Origin: CAIXZV01 sp963697365 | Lineage (GTDB): Bacteria > Chloroflexota > Limnocylindria > Limnocylindrales > CSP1-4 | Length of the DNA: 64,000 nucleotides | Direction of reading: 5' to 3' | Assembly (NCBI GenBank): GCA_963697365.1 | Contig: CAVONT010000014.1 | Location: 94,106-158,105 of the forward strand | Shown: in pieces, positions 9,004-18,433 of the stretch | Numbering within the stretch: the first letter of the stretch is position 1 | Layout of the letters: the number at the start of each line of letters is the position of its first letter | Notes under the pieces: generated by a model | The model's input: only the letters and a program-made list of their open reading frames with translations | Told to the model about the DNA's origin: nothing | Database searches by the model: none | Made by a program: the position numbers and the translations under genes

Positions 9004-11830
9004 CTAGGCCGGGGCTCGCTCGATGCGCACCCGGGCGTCCACCACGACCGCGCGATCCGCCAGCACGATGACCGGGTTGAGGTCCATCTCGATGATCTCC
9101 GGGTGGGCCTCGACCATGGCGCTCACCCGCAGCAGGGTGTCCTCAAGCGCAGCCACGTCTGCCGGCGGGCCCAAAGCGGGCTCCGTCAGGGCGACGTAGG
9201 CGTCGAGGGATGCGACAAGCTCGGACGCGTCGCGGTCCGTCAGCGGCGTGATCCGCACGCCCACGTCCCGCAGCCGGGACACATCGCCACCGCCGGCCCC
9301 ACAGGCGATGACAGGGCCGAACAGCTGGTCGTGGACCACGCCCACCAGCATCTCGATCCCGGCGGCCACCATCTGCTGGACAAGGAAGCCCTCGACCTGG
9401 TGCCCGGCGGCCGCCAGGTGCGCGCCCATCGCCTGGGCCGCCTCGGTCACCTCGCGCGAGCCCTCAAGCGCGAGCTGGACGGCGCCCGCCTCCACCTTGC
9501 GGGTCATTCCCGGCACCACGGCCTTGAGCGCGACCAGGCCGCCGAACGCCTCGGCCGCAGCACCTGCATCACCGGCTGTCCGCACGAGCTGCCACGGGGC
9601 GATGCGAATGCCGTAGCAGTCCAGGAGGGCCGCCACTTCGTCAGGCCCAAGCCAGCGCGTGGCGGACGTTCCGGCGGCCGGCACCTCGAACGCCGGCGTC
9701 CGCCCGACGCCACCTCGAAGTGGGACCGTGGCGCCCTCGAGGCGCGACAGGGCGTCGGCGATCACCGCGGCTGCAGCATCCTCGCGGATGTCGCCGAGCA
9801 CCGGCACCGTGCCGGGGGCCGCGCGCAGCCATGCCGCGTAGCGCGCCACGTGGCCCAGGGCACGTGCCGCATCCTCCGGGTAGGTGTACGCCGGGATACG
9901 CGTCGTGGCGTCCCGGAGGGCATCGGGGCCGCTGCCGGCCGCCATGAACACGGCGAGCACCGGCACCGGTGCGCCGAGCCCGGCGGCGGTCATCACGGAT
10001 CGCGGCCGCGACGGCCGCAGCATCGCCGCCGAGCGGCGGCACGTACAGCGCGATGACCGCATCGACATCGTCGGACGCCGCCAGCGTGGCGAGCGCCCGC
10101 CCGTAGGCACCTGGCGATGCATCGACCAGGTCAACCGGGTTGCCGAGCGCGGCCTCCGGCGGCAGGAACGCGGACAGCTCCGCACGGAGGGTGTCGCTGA
10201 GGGGCGGCACCTCCAGTCCGGCCGCCTCACAGGCGTCCGCCGCGAGGATCCCGGGGCCGCCCCCGTTGGTCAGGATGGCAACGCGGTTCCCCCTGGGCAG
10301 CGGCTGCTCGGCGAGCAGGGCAGCAACGTCGAAGAACTCGCCCAAGGTATCTGTCCGCACGACGCCCGCCTGCCGGAAGAGCGCCTCGACCGTGATGTCG
10401 GACTGGCCGATGCGCACCCCGGTGTGCGACGTGGTTGCCCGGGCACCAGCGGCCGAGCGCCCGCTCTTCACGGCGATGACGGGCTTGGTGCGTCCCACGC
10501 GCCGGGCGATCCGGCTGAACTTGCGCGGGTTGCCCAGCGACTCCAGGTACAGCGCGATCACGGAGCAGGACGGGTCCTCCTCCCAGTACTGGAGGAAGTC
10601 GTTGCCGGACAGGTCCGCCTTGTTGCCGATGGCGATGAAGGCGCGAGCCCCAGGCCCGTGCGGTTCGCATGATCGATGAGCGCGATCCCGAGCGCTCCGC
10701 TCTGCGACAGGAGGCCCGACCGCGCCATGGGCCGGGGCCGCCGTGCCGAACGTCGCGTTGAGGCGCACCGCAGGGTCGGGGTTGATCACGCCCATGCTGT
10801 TGGGGCCTACCAGCCGCATCCCCGCGCCGCGGCACGCCGCGACCAGCTCGCCGCTGGCGGGCGGTGCCGTCCGCGCCGGCCTCGGCGAAGCCTCGGGATG
10901 CGACGATCACCGTCTTCACGCCCTCGCTCGGCGCACTCCCGGACGACCCCCACGACCTGCGCCGCGGGCACGGCGATCACCGCGAGGTCCACGGGCCCGG
11001 GCACGTCGAGGATCGACCGGTAGGCGGCGACGCGACTGGACGACGTCCGCGCCCGGGTTGACCGGGTAGACCGGCCCCGCGAAGCCGCCGGCCACGCAGG
11101 TTGTGGAACAGCTCGCCGCCAACGGTCCCACGCCGCCGCGACGCGCCGATCACCGCGACCGAGCGCGGGGTGCAGCAGCGTGCGTACCGCGGCCGCCGCG
11201 GCCAGCTGCTCGCGTCGCTCGAATCGCTGCTCGCGCCTCGCCCGGTCAGCTCGGTCGGGAACTCCACCCGCAGCTCGCCGATGTCGGCGTGCACCCGGAG
11301 CGGGAAGCCGGTCGCCCGGAAGACCTCCAGCATCTTCGCGTTCTCGGGCAGGACCTCCGCGTGGAACGTCGTGATGCCGGCCGCGTTCGCCCGCCGCGCC
11401 AGCTCCTCGATCAGGAGCGTGGCGACGCCCAGGCCCTGGTACTCCTCGGCGACGACGAACGCGACCTCGGCGCTGTCGTGCCCGAGCTGGTCCGCGCTCG
11501 CGTTGCCGATGATCACGCCGCCCATGCCGTCCGGGCCACGGCGCCGGTCTCGGCCACCAGTGACACGTCGCCGGGACGCTCCGGCACCGCCCAGCGGTGG
11601 GCGCGGGCGGGCAGGTTCGGGCGCAGCGTCGCGAACCGTAGCCGCCGGGTCTCGTCGTCGAGGCTCTCGAGGAACGCCAGCAGCGCGTCCTCGTCGAACG
11701 GCACGGCGTCGCGCATCACGATCGACGAGCCGTCGCGCAGGATGGTGTCCCGCGCCTCGTCGCGCGCCTGGGCCGCGCCCGGTCGCTCCACGTCGGACTC
11801 CCCTGCTCCACCGTCCGGACGTCCGCCCAC
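9004..11830 (-). CDS. GNAT acetyltransferase fused to ADP-forming acyl-CoA synthetase (Pat-like), frameshifted
   Basis: The N-terminal GNAT domain shows VVAEEYQGLGVATLLIEELA (the Q/RxxGxG/A acetyl-CoA loop). A CoA-binding Rossmann domain follows (SVAVIGASRRRGTVGG), then a succinyl-CoA-ligase-like region with GPNSMGVINP and the nucleotide-related ILTNGGGPGI. Last is an ATP-grasp domain ending EMDLNPVIVL. This is the layout of bifunctional acetyltransferase/acetate-CoA ligase proteins; in Salmonella Pat the GNAT is at the other end and the ligase part is inactive. It probably acetylates lysines on acyl-CoA synthetases and/or makes acyl-CoA itself. Frame changes near 9990, 10680, 10880, 11050 and 11520. 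It is divergent from the AcuC-like gene, 75 bp away. Confidence 0.8.
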
Positions 11831-11905
11831 GTGCTACTGTCGCGCGCGTCGGCTCACCCGGCTCGCCCCGATGGTACGCGAGGGCGTGCCCGCCCACGAG
11901 GCGCC

Positions 11906-12975
11906 ATGGACTCCACGCCGCTGGTCGTCTACGGACCTGCCAACCACGCCTACGACTTCGGCGATCCGCACCCGTTCACCCCGCGCCGCTTCGGGCCGGG
12001 CATCGACCTGTTGCGGGAGTTGGGCGCGACCGATTTCGTGGCGCCGACTCCCGCCACCGACGCGGACCTGCTGACCATCCACCAGGCCCACTATCTCCGG
12101 CTGGTCCGGCTGCTGTCCGACTACCCGGAGGCGGCGGCGGAATCCGGGTTCGACGACCGGGACACGCCGCCGTTCTACGACATGCACGAGGCATCGGCCG
12201 GCGTCGTCGGCGGGACGCTCGCGCGCCATGGACCGGATTCTCGCGGGCGAGGTCGTGCACGCGTTCCACCCCGGCGGCGGCCTCCACCACGCGTTCCCGG
12301 GTCGGGCTGGCGGCTTCTGCGTCTACAACGACCTCGCCGTCGCCATCCGGCGCGCCACGCGTCGCAGGGCACCGGGTGCTGTACGTGGACGTCGATGCCC
12401 ACCATGGCGACGGCGTCGAGGCGATCTTCTGGGACGATCCGCTGGTCCAGACGATCTCGATCCACGAGAGCGGGCTGACGCTGTTCCCGGGCTCGGGGTT
12501 CGAAGACGACCGCGGCGGCCACGGGGCCGAGGGGAGTGCTGTGAACATCCCGCTCGAAGCGGGCACGTCGGACGCATCCTGGCTGGATGCCGTAACGCGG
12601 GTGGTCCCGGCCGTGGCCGACGCCTTCCGACCGACGGTCCTCGTGACGACGCAGGGCTGCGATGGCCACCACCTCGACCCGCTCTCGAACCTCGAGCTCT
12701 CGACGGTGGCGCTGCACCGGGCGGCGCGCCTGCTCGACGCGGTTGCCCATCACCACACGAACGGCCGCTGGCTGGCGACCGGCGCCGGCGGCTACGACGT
12801 GTACCGGGTGGTGCCCCGCTCCTGGGCGCTGATCTGGCTGGCCATGGCCCACCGCGAGGTCCCGGTGGAGACGCCCGCCGCGTGGCGCGACCGCTGGGCG
12901 GGCGAGCGGCACGGTCGCCAGGGACCGCCCTGCCGGTACCTCGATCCTGCGGACCCGGAACCCCGGGAGCCCTAG
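11906..12975 (+). CDS. AcuC-like class I histone deacetylase-family protein, frameshifted
   Basis: From ATG 11906 the sequence follows the AcuC/HDAC fold: HPGGGLHHAFPGRAGGFCVYND (catalytic double histidine), the zinc-ligand motif DVDAHHGDGVE, and a later aspartate in QGCDGHHLDPL. Enzymes of this family remove acetyl groups from lysines; in Bacillus, AcuC reverses acetylation of acetyl-CoA synthetase by AcuA. Here it is divergent from a GNAT/acyl-CoA synthetase fusion, which supports that role. Frame changes near 12230 and 12365 are single-base and flanked by conserved sequence. The 75-bp intergenic region must hold both promoters; no clear consensus was seen there. Confidence 0.82.
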
Positions 12976-13059
12976 CGACCGCCGAGCGAAACCGTGCCGC
13001 GACGACAGGGCGCTTGACCACACGCTCGCGGTTCTCGCGGAGCGTCACGCGGAACCCGG

Positions 13060-13088
13060 TTGACAGGGCGATCCGCTTCGCCCACAGT
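13060..13088 (+). promoter_or_regulatory. Candidate sigma-70-type promoter for the PhoX-like gene
   Basis: A perfect TTGACA (13060-13065) is followed after 17 bp by CACAGT (13083-13088), a weak match to TATAAT (3 of 6). It lies about 80 bp before the GTG start at 13170 and after the AcuC stop. The -35 match is exact but the -10 match is poor, so this is only a candidate. Confidence 0.3.
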
Positions 13089-13169
13089 CACGCAACGGTC
13101 CGCCGGAGACGGACCCCGACCAGCGGCGAGGATCGTCTCGCCGGCCGCCCCCAGGTCGAGGAGTGCCCA

Positions 13170-14901
13170 GTGAAGCGTCTCTCTCCAGGCATCGCGCTGC
13201 TTGCCGCCATCGTGGTCGCGGGCCCGGTGGCCGCCAACGACAGCGGGTTCGACACTTCGCAACCCGCGATGGCCCAGCCCGTCATGGCGGGCGTCACCGT
13301 CGATCCGATCATCACGGTCGGCGACACGCTGGGCAGCGGCTACCGGTACGAGGCGATCCCGGATGGGATCGCCGTGGCGACGCGCGGCAATGGTCGCGTG
13401 GACCTCTATGTCAACCACGAGACCGGCCGCGTGCCGTTCCCGTACAACACCGCCAACCCCACGGCGACGAACGGCGAGAACGACTTCGACAACTCCCAGG
13501 TCAGCCGCCTGGTCCTCAATGCCCAGTCCGGGGGCGTCCTCAGCGGCAAGTACGTCATCGACGCCAGCAACGGCTACCAGCGCTTCTGCTCGAACTACCT
13601 CGCCACCGAGGCCGAGGGCTTCACCCGGGACATCCTGTTCACCAACGAGGAGACGCCCGACTACGTCCGCCGTGCCACCAACAGCTGGCCCGTCGCGATC
13701 GGCAGTCCCGAGGAGCGCGAGGCCGGTGTCGTGGTCGCCTACGACGTGCGCACCGGCACCCACCAGCCGATCTACGGGATGGGCCGCCACAACCACGAGA
13801 ACAGCGTGCCGGTGCCCGGGTACGGGTACCCGGTCGTCCTCTCCGGCGACGACACGTTCACGAGCGGCCCGCTCAGCGGCATCTGCCCGGCCGGATCACC
13901 GGCGCCCGCCCAGTCACAGGTCTACTCCTACGTCGCCGAGAGCACGGACAGCGCTCCTCGCCGACGAGGGCGACCTGTGGGCGTTCGTGTCATCGACACG
14001 CCGGGCTACAACGACTACTACGACTTCGTGCCCGGCTCCGGCACGGTCGGTCACCGGCCACTTCATCAGGTGCCGCGCGAGATCGCGACCGGCCTCAAGG
14101 CCGATGGCACCGAGGTCAAGGCCGCGGACTTCGGCTTCCCGCTGCCGCCCACCAACGGTCCTGGCAGCGCGACCTGCGCTCGGTGGCCCCGTGGGCATCG
14201 ACGGCCCGCAGTGGGTGCTCGAGTACTGGAGCCAGCGAACAACGTCTTCAACTTCGTCCGCGTCGAGGACATCGCCTACGACAAGCGGCCGGGGTGGCGC
14301 CACGTCGCGTTCGTGGTGGACTCCGGCCGCGGCGGCACCCGGCGCGCTCGACACGCCGAGTCGGTCGACCAACGGCCGCGTCTGGAAGATCGTGTTCGAT
14401 CCGAGCGATCCCACCGTGGTGACATCGAGTCCGGTGTTCGTCGAGGGTGATGACAACCCGGTCAAGACCTACACCGAGGTCCACCAGCCCGACAACATCG
14501 AATACGACCCAGACCGGCGTCCTCCTGACCGAGGACCCGGGCTCGTCCCAGCAGTTCCCCGTCGGCTCGACCGATCCGGCCGCCACCACCGCGCGGCTGT
14601 GGTACGTCCCGTTCGACGGCAGCGACGCCGCAGGTCGTGGTCAAGGTGGACCAGTCCGTCGACGGCGGCGCCGACGGATGTGGACGGCCGTGCACCGGGC
14701 AACTGGGGTGCGTGGGAGTCGACCGGCATCGTGGACGCATCGGCCGCCTTCGGCCCCGGCGCATTCCTCCTCAACATCCAGGCTCACACGCTGTGGATCG
14801 AGAAGGCTCCCGGCGAGGACAACAACGGTGACGGCCAGCCCGACTTCACCTACAAGCGGGAAGGCGGCCAGCTGATGCTGGTGCGCATCCCCGGCATCTA
14901 G
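13170..14901 (+). CDS. Secreted PhoX/DUF839-family phosphatase-like protein, frameshifted
   Basis: Starts at GTG 13170 with GGAG 8 bp upstream. A signal peptide (KRLSPGIALLAAIVVAGPVAA) leads into a beta-propeller-like protein. DUF839/PhoX-like features are DLYVNHETG, ILFTNEETPDY, GMGRHNHENSVP and, near the end, HQPDNIEYD with LTEDPGSS. PhoX enzymes are calcium-dependent secreted alkaline phosphatases; whether the catalytic residues are complete cannot be judged because of frame changes (about 13960, 14040, 14170, 14240, 14335, 14510, 14635, 14690). The last bases overlap the convergent methyltransferase stop by 4 bp (CTAG read on both strands). Confidence 0.7.
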
Positions 14902-15524
14902 GCCGTCGATCCCAGGCGCTGGAGCCGGGCCAGCCAGGCATGGACCTGGCCCGGCTCCAGCCGCGTCTCGAGCACCGTGCTCTCCGTGCTGACAACCTTC
15001 CAGCCCGTCGTCGCGCGGAACGCATCCCGCAGGTCGCTGCGGCGGATGCGGGACGGCCCATAGCCGAAGGGGTTCCGGTCGCTCCAGGCGATGACGAAGC
15101 CGTCCCCGCCTGGCCGGACGGCGGCGGCCACTGATTGCGCGTAGAGGCGCCGGTCCGCCGGCTGGAGCACATGGAACAGGCCCACGTCGAGCAGCGAGTC
15201 GAACGGCGCCCCGAGATGCTCGACGACCGAGGGCAGGTCGAACGCGTCGGCGACCACGAATGTCGCCGAGCCCGGTCCAGGGGCAGGCAGCGCCCGAGCC
15301 CGTTCGATCGCGGCAGCGGCGACATCCACGCCGGTGACGTCGTGACCGTGCGAGGCCAGCAGGACGGCGTGCCGTCCCGTTCCGCAACCGGCATCGAGCA
15401 CCCGGTGCCCGCACGCGTCCTCCTCGAGCAGCCGCAGCACCGCCGGCTGCGGCCGGCCGGTGTCCCATGATGGAGTGCCCTCATAGGCAACCTCGAAGGA
15501 CCGGGGCGTGGCCATGCGCTGCAT
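14898..15524 (-). CDS. Class I SAM-dependent methyltransferase
   Basis: A 208-residue protein with the SAM-binding motif I VLDAGCGTGRHAVLLASHG, an acidic residue at the end of strand 2 (GVDVAAAAI), and motif IV-like DSLLDVGLFHVL. Single-domain enzymes of this size methylate small molecules or act in resistance; the substrate is unknown. The start is taken at ATG 15522-15524 (MQRMATPRSF), with an internal ATG 9 bp on. The frame is intact. It is convergent with the PhoX-like gene. Confidence 0.75.
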   Translation of the reverse strand: MQRMATPRSFEVAYEGTPSWDTGRPQPAVLRLLEEDACGHRVLDAGCGTGRHAVLLASHGHDVTGVDVAAAAIERARALPAPGPGSATFVVADAFDLPSVVEHLGAPFDSLLDVGLFHVLQPADRRLYAQSVAAAVRPGGDGFVIAWSDRNPFGYGPSRIRRSDLRDAFRATTGWKVVSTESTVLETRLEPGQVHAWLARLQRLGSTA

Positions 15525-15627
15525 GACTTGACGGTACGCCGAAGACGGGCCGTCCGGCAGGGCGGGTGGTGCCTCCGTTTGACTACAATCGCTCGCGTCA
15601 ACCAGCGTCCTGCAGGTCGTACCGCCG

Positions 15628-16090
15628 TTGCGCTCCCTCACCGTCCCGAAGAACCAGCTGCTGCTGATCGCAGGTGCCGTGTGGTGCCTCGCGGGCGCCA
15701 TGGTGATGTTGATCGGCCTCCCGCTCCAGTTCCGCCTCGCGCCTGAGCACCTTGTCCTGATCCCCCTGGCCGTCGGCATCTTCCTGGTCTTCTACCTGTT
15801 CGTCTTCTCGCGCCTCGTGCGCAAGCACACCAGCCGCATCCGCGCGAGCGAGCAGGAGCGCCTCCCGTTCTGGCAGTTCTTCACCGCATCCTCGTGGGCC
15901 GTGATGGGCCTGATGATGGCGGCGGGCTTCCTGCTTCGGACGACGCATGTCCTGCCCGACTGGGCGATCGCCTTCTTCTACAGCGGGCTGGGTACGGCGC
16001 TGTTCATCTGCGGCCTGCGCTTCATCGTCGTGTACATGCGCAAGGACGTCCTCGCGCGCCGAGCCGGAACGGGTCCTCGCCGGCGACTGA
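15628..16090 (+). CDS. Four-helix membrane protein of unknown family
   Basis: Starts at TTG 15628. Four hydrophobic segments are clear: around LLLIAGAVWCLAGAMVMLIG, LVLIPLAVGIFLVFYLFVF, SSWAVMGLMMAAGFLL and FFYSGLGTALFICGLRFIVV. The frame as given runs on into the next gene. Removing one C near 16058 gives the natural ending REPERVLAGD and a stop at 16088-16090, 56 bp before the next start. No family recognised. Orientation and charges (arginine clusters after helix 2 and helix 4) suggest cytoplasmic loops there. Confidence 0.6.
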
Positions 16091-16146
16091 GCGCGGTCAC
16101 CCACCACGCAGCCCCGACCCCCTGGCATCCCTGCGAGACTGCGCCT

Positions 16147-16939
16147 GTGACCGACGACGACACGGAACTCCCCCTCGCCGGCGGCATGGGATCAGGCGGC
16201 GAGGTCGTCCGCGTCGGCAGCACCGTCCGGCGGCCATTCCGACCGCACTCACCGGCCGTCACCGCGTTCCTGCGCCATCTCGAGGCCGTCGGGTTCGCCG
16301 GTGCCCCGCGCCATCTCGGCATCGACGAGCGGGGCCGGGAGGTCCTGAGTTGGATCGACGGCGACGTGGCGCTCCCGCCGTTCCCGACATGGGCCGGATC
16401 GGAGGCGATCCTCCTCGGAGTTGCACACCTGCAGCGCGAGCTCCATGCGGCGGCGCGCGACTTCCAGGCTCCGCCGGATGCCCGATGGAACCGGACGAAC
16501 CTCGGGGAGTCCGGTCCGGGTTCGATCGTGTGCCACAACGACCTGTGCGTCGAGAATGTCGTCGTCCGGCACGGCGAGGTCGTCGCGTTCATCGACTTCG
16601 ACTTCGCGGCGCCCGTCGGACCCGCTGCTCGACATCGCCATCGCCGCGCGTCACTGGATCCCCATCCGCGACCCACGGGACATCGATCCCGGCCTCCAGG
16701 GCCTCGACCAGGTCGAGCGGTTCCACCGCTTCTGCGATGTGCATGACCTGGAGCCAGCACGGAGGCGGCGCGCCGTCGCCCACCTGGAGGAGTTCCTCGA
16801 TCGGGCGCTCCTGTCGATGCGGACCCGGGCGAAGGCGGGCCTCCCCGCGTACGTCCGGGCGTGGGAGGCGGGCTACGAGGGCCAGAACCGGCGGTCACGA
16901 GCCTGGATCGATGCGCAGCGTGAGCGCCTTACCCAGTAG
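16147..16939 (+). CDS. Aminoglycoside phosphotransferase-family kinase, frameshifted
   Basis: Starts at GTG 16147 (VTDDDTELPLAGG). It shows the APH-type kinase core: glycine-rich GGMGSGGEVVRVG, catalytic loop CHNDLCVENVV (His-x-Asp-x4-Asn) and the metal-binding VAFIDFDFA. Family members phosphorylate aminoglycosides, choline, homoserine or other small alcohols; the substrate is not predictable here. One frame change near 16620 separates FDFAAP from the C-terminal helical part (DPLLDIAIAARHW onward), which ends at TAG 16937-16939. Because the upstream frame is open, a fused call with the membrane protein would be an artefact. Confidence 0.75.
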
Positions 16940-16945
16940 GGAGCC

Positions 16946-17251
16946 TCAGTCGTCGCGCTTGCGCGGGGACCACCACGACGACCAGTAGTCGTCCCACTCG
17001 CCATCGAACCGGCGGCCCGTGTCCGGGGCCACCCGCTCGCCGGTCGTCGCCCGCCGCTCCTTGGGCGCGTGGCGGAGGAGGTTGTCCCGAGCGGCTGAGA
17101 GGGCGGCCATCGCATCGGTCGTGTCACCGCCCGACACGTCCGGGTGGACCTCGCGCGCCTTCGCCCGGAACGCGCGCTGGATCTCGTTTCGGGTCGCACC
17201 GCGCTCGACACCGAGCACGACGTGGGGATCCGGCGGGACGCGCTGCGACAT
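16946..17251 (-). CDS. Small J-domain (DnaJ-like) protein
   Basis: A 101-residue protein from ATG 17249-17251. The N-terminal half is a J-domain: DPHVVLGVERGATRNEIQRAF, then AREVHPDVSG containing the HPD tripeptide that stimulates DnaK ATPase. The C-terminus ends DGEWDDYWSSWWSPRKRDD, an aromatic tail without the usual DnaJ G/F or zinc-finger regions. It would act as a specialised cytoplasmic DnaK co-chaperone. The frame is open to 17311, but that extension runs into the inverted repeat at 17302 and is unlikely. Confidence 0.75.
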   Translation of the reverse strand: MSQRVPPDPHVVLGVERGATRNEIQRAFRAKAREVHPDVSGGDTTDAMAALSAARDNLLRHAPKERRATTGERVAPDTGRRFDGEWDDYWSSWWSPRKRDD

Positions 17252-17301
17252 GCGACAAGGGTCGGGCATGCGGACCCGCGGGTCAACACACGATCCGGCC
17301 C

Positions 17302-17323
17302 TGTGAGGCATACCCGGGTGGAA
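17302..17323 (+). repeat. Left terminal inverted repeat
   Basis: Begins TGTGAGGCATACCC and runs through GGGTGGAA. It pairs with 18328-18348 on the opposite strand over 21 positions with a single one-base gap. The similarity weakens beyond (AAGTGG against TAGTCG). Confidence 0.6.
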
Positions 17324-17392
17324 AAGTGGATACGTTGGGGTGCCCGATCAGCGTCGTCCCAGTTCTGTTGCCGCGTGCGACTGGGGGACGGG

Positions 17393-17980
17393 ATGCCGAG
17401 GGGAAGGCTGAGGAGCCAGGAGGTCCGATCGCCGTGCCCGCAAGGGCACGAGGACGGTCGCATCCACCTCAACGGCGTCAGGCCCGTCTCCGGCGGTCGG
17501 TTCGAGAAGACGCGCTGGCGATGCGTCCGCCAGACGCCGGCTGGTGAGGTCCGCCACCACTGGACCTCGAACCGCCGAACCCCGACCGGCGAGCACCCCG
17601 ACGGGACCACCTGTGCCTCCTGCGAGCACGACGCCGGGCGTGCCGAGGGGCCGACGGTCGTCCCGTGGTCAGCTTCCCGGTGGCCGACGCCGCCTGCGAC
17701 CTGATCCTCGTCGGGCAGGGCACAAGCCTGTGAGAGTCGAGCCAGAAGGTCCGCTACGAGGCCGGCTCCTTCACCGTCGACTCCGCCGGGCGGCGCTGGG
17801 CGAGTCGGCACAACGCCCTCTCCGCCGACTACCTCGACCAATTCGGCGCGTCCCGTCTACCAGATGTCCCCCAAGGCCCGGATCAACAAGACGGCAGACC
17901 GCAAGCCCGGCTCCCCCCGGTGTCGCGCCGCGCTCACGAAGCGGGCGCAACAGGCGGCGCGGCTCCGGGGGCGGCGTGAG
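17393..17980 (+). pseudogene. Decayed gene with zinc-finger-like N-terminus, possibly a transposase remnant
   Basis: From ATG 17393 the protein begins with CPQGHEDGRIHLNGVRP, a later TTCASCEHDAG, and a basic stretch between, resembling a Cys/His-rich N-terminal domain. A frame change near 17670 leads to a helix-turn-helix-like segment LILVGQGTSL, then an in-frame TGA at 17730-17732 where CGA (Arg) would fit, then KVRYEAGSFTVDSAGRRWAS. After that the reading breaks down. Having both a stop and a frameshift inside otherwise coherent sequence suggests real decay. Its position between terminal inverted repeats suggests a transposase-type origin, but no DDE motif is visible. Confidence 0.45.
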
Positions 17981-18020
17981 CGGGAGGCTCACTCGGGGTC
18001 GTGACCGCCGATGCGGATCG

Positions 18021-18233
18021 TCACGATCCGGCGCGCGGACCGCGCGTCGGGGTGATCAGGGCAAGCAGCACAATCCCGAGAACCGGTGACACGAAGAGCG
18101 AGAACACGCCCCAGAGAACGGCGTTGAACCCGCGCTTGCCGGCGGTCACCCCTACGAGCCAGGACCCCACCACCCAAGCAACCGCGAAGGCGATGTAGAC
18201 CACGGCCACCACGATGTTGCCGTCCATCGTCAC
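18021..18233 (-). CDS. Small two-helix membrane protein
   Basis: A 70-residue protein with hydrophobic segments VVAVVYIAFAVAWVVGSWLV and LWGVFSLFVSPVLGIVLLAL joined by the basic loop TAGKRGFN. Function unknown; proteins of this size and shape are common as uncharacterised membrane proteins in high-GC bacteria. It lies inside the inverted-repeat element, on the strand opposite the decayed gene, so it may be cargo or a host gene trapped between repeats. Confidence 0.5.
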   Translation of the reverse strand: MTMDGNIVVAVVYIAFAVAWVVGSWLVGVTAGKRGFNAVLWGVFSLFVSPVLGIVLLALITPTRGPRAGS

Positions 18234-18327
18234 TGTCCCCCTGCTGTGTGATCAGGCTGCCATCGTCGGTTGCCGTGGTCCGTCGGTCAAGAGGAACTGC
18301 CGGGGGCGTGTCGCGTTGCGGCGACTA

Positions 18328-18348
18328 TTCCACCGGGTATGCCTCACA
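18328..18348 (-). repeat. Right terminal inverted repeat
   Basis: Reads TTCCACCGGGTATGCCTCAC on the plus strand, the reverse complement of the left end at 17302 apart from one G. It lies 86 bp before the AlkZ-like gene start, so it may sit in that gene's promoter region. Confidence 0.6.
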
Positions 18349-18433
18349 AGGATCTCGCGCGTGTCCGGCGCGATCCAGAGCGACCGTCATGGCGAAGTGG
18401 ACGATCCGTGTCCGCATCGGCGACCATCGCCCG

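Larger units (their letters stand above)
17302..18348. mobile_element. Inverted-repeat-bounded element with a decayed gene (probable IS remnant)
   Basis: About 1,047 bp bounded by matching inverted ends: TGTGAGGCATACCCGGGTGG at 17302 and its reverse complement (with one G fewer) ending at 18348. Inside are a decayed plus-strand gene with a zinc-finger-like N-terminus and, on the minus strand, a small two-helix membrane protein. No target-site duplication is obvious next to the ends. The element lies between the J-domain gene and the AlkZ-like gene. The IS family was not recognised, and a complete transposase catalytic domain is absent. Confidence 0.5.

Noticed and set aside
5562..14901. Reading the many frame changes as pseudogenes
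   Set aside because: Each change is one base, conserved sequence continues in the new frame, and no in-frame stops or eroded catalytic motifs accompany them. Only the gene at 17.4 kb has a true in-frame stop.
15628..16746. A single fused membrane-protein/phosphotransferase gene
   Set aside because: Deleting one C near 16058 restores a natural ending REPERVLAGD and a stop at 16090, and the kinase has its own GTG start at 16147.
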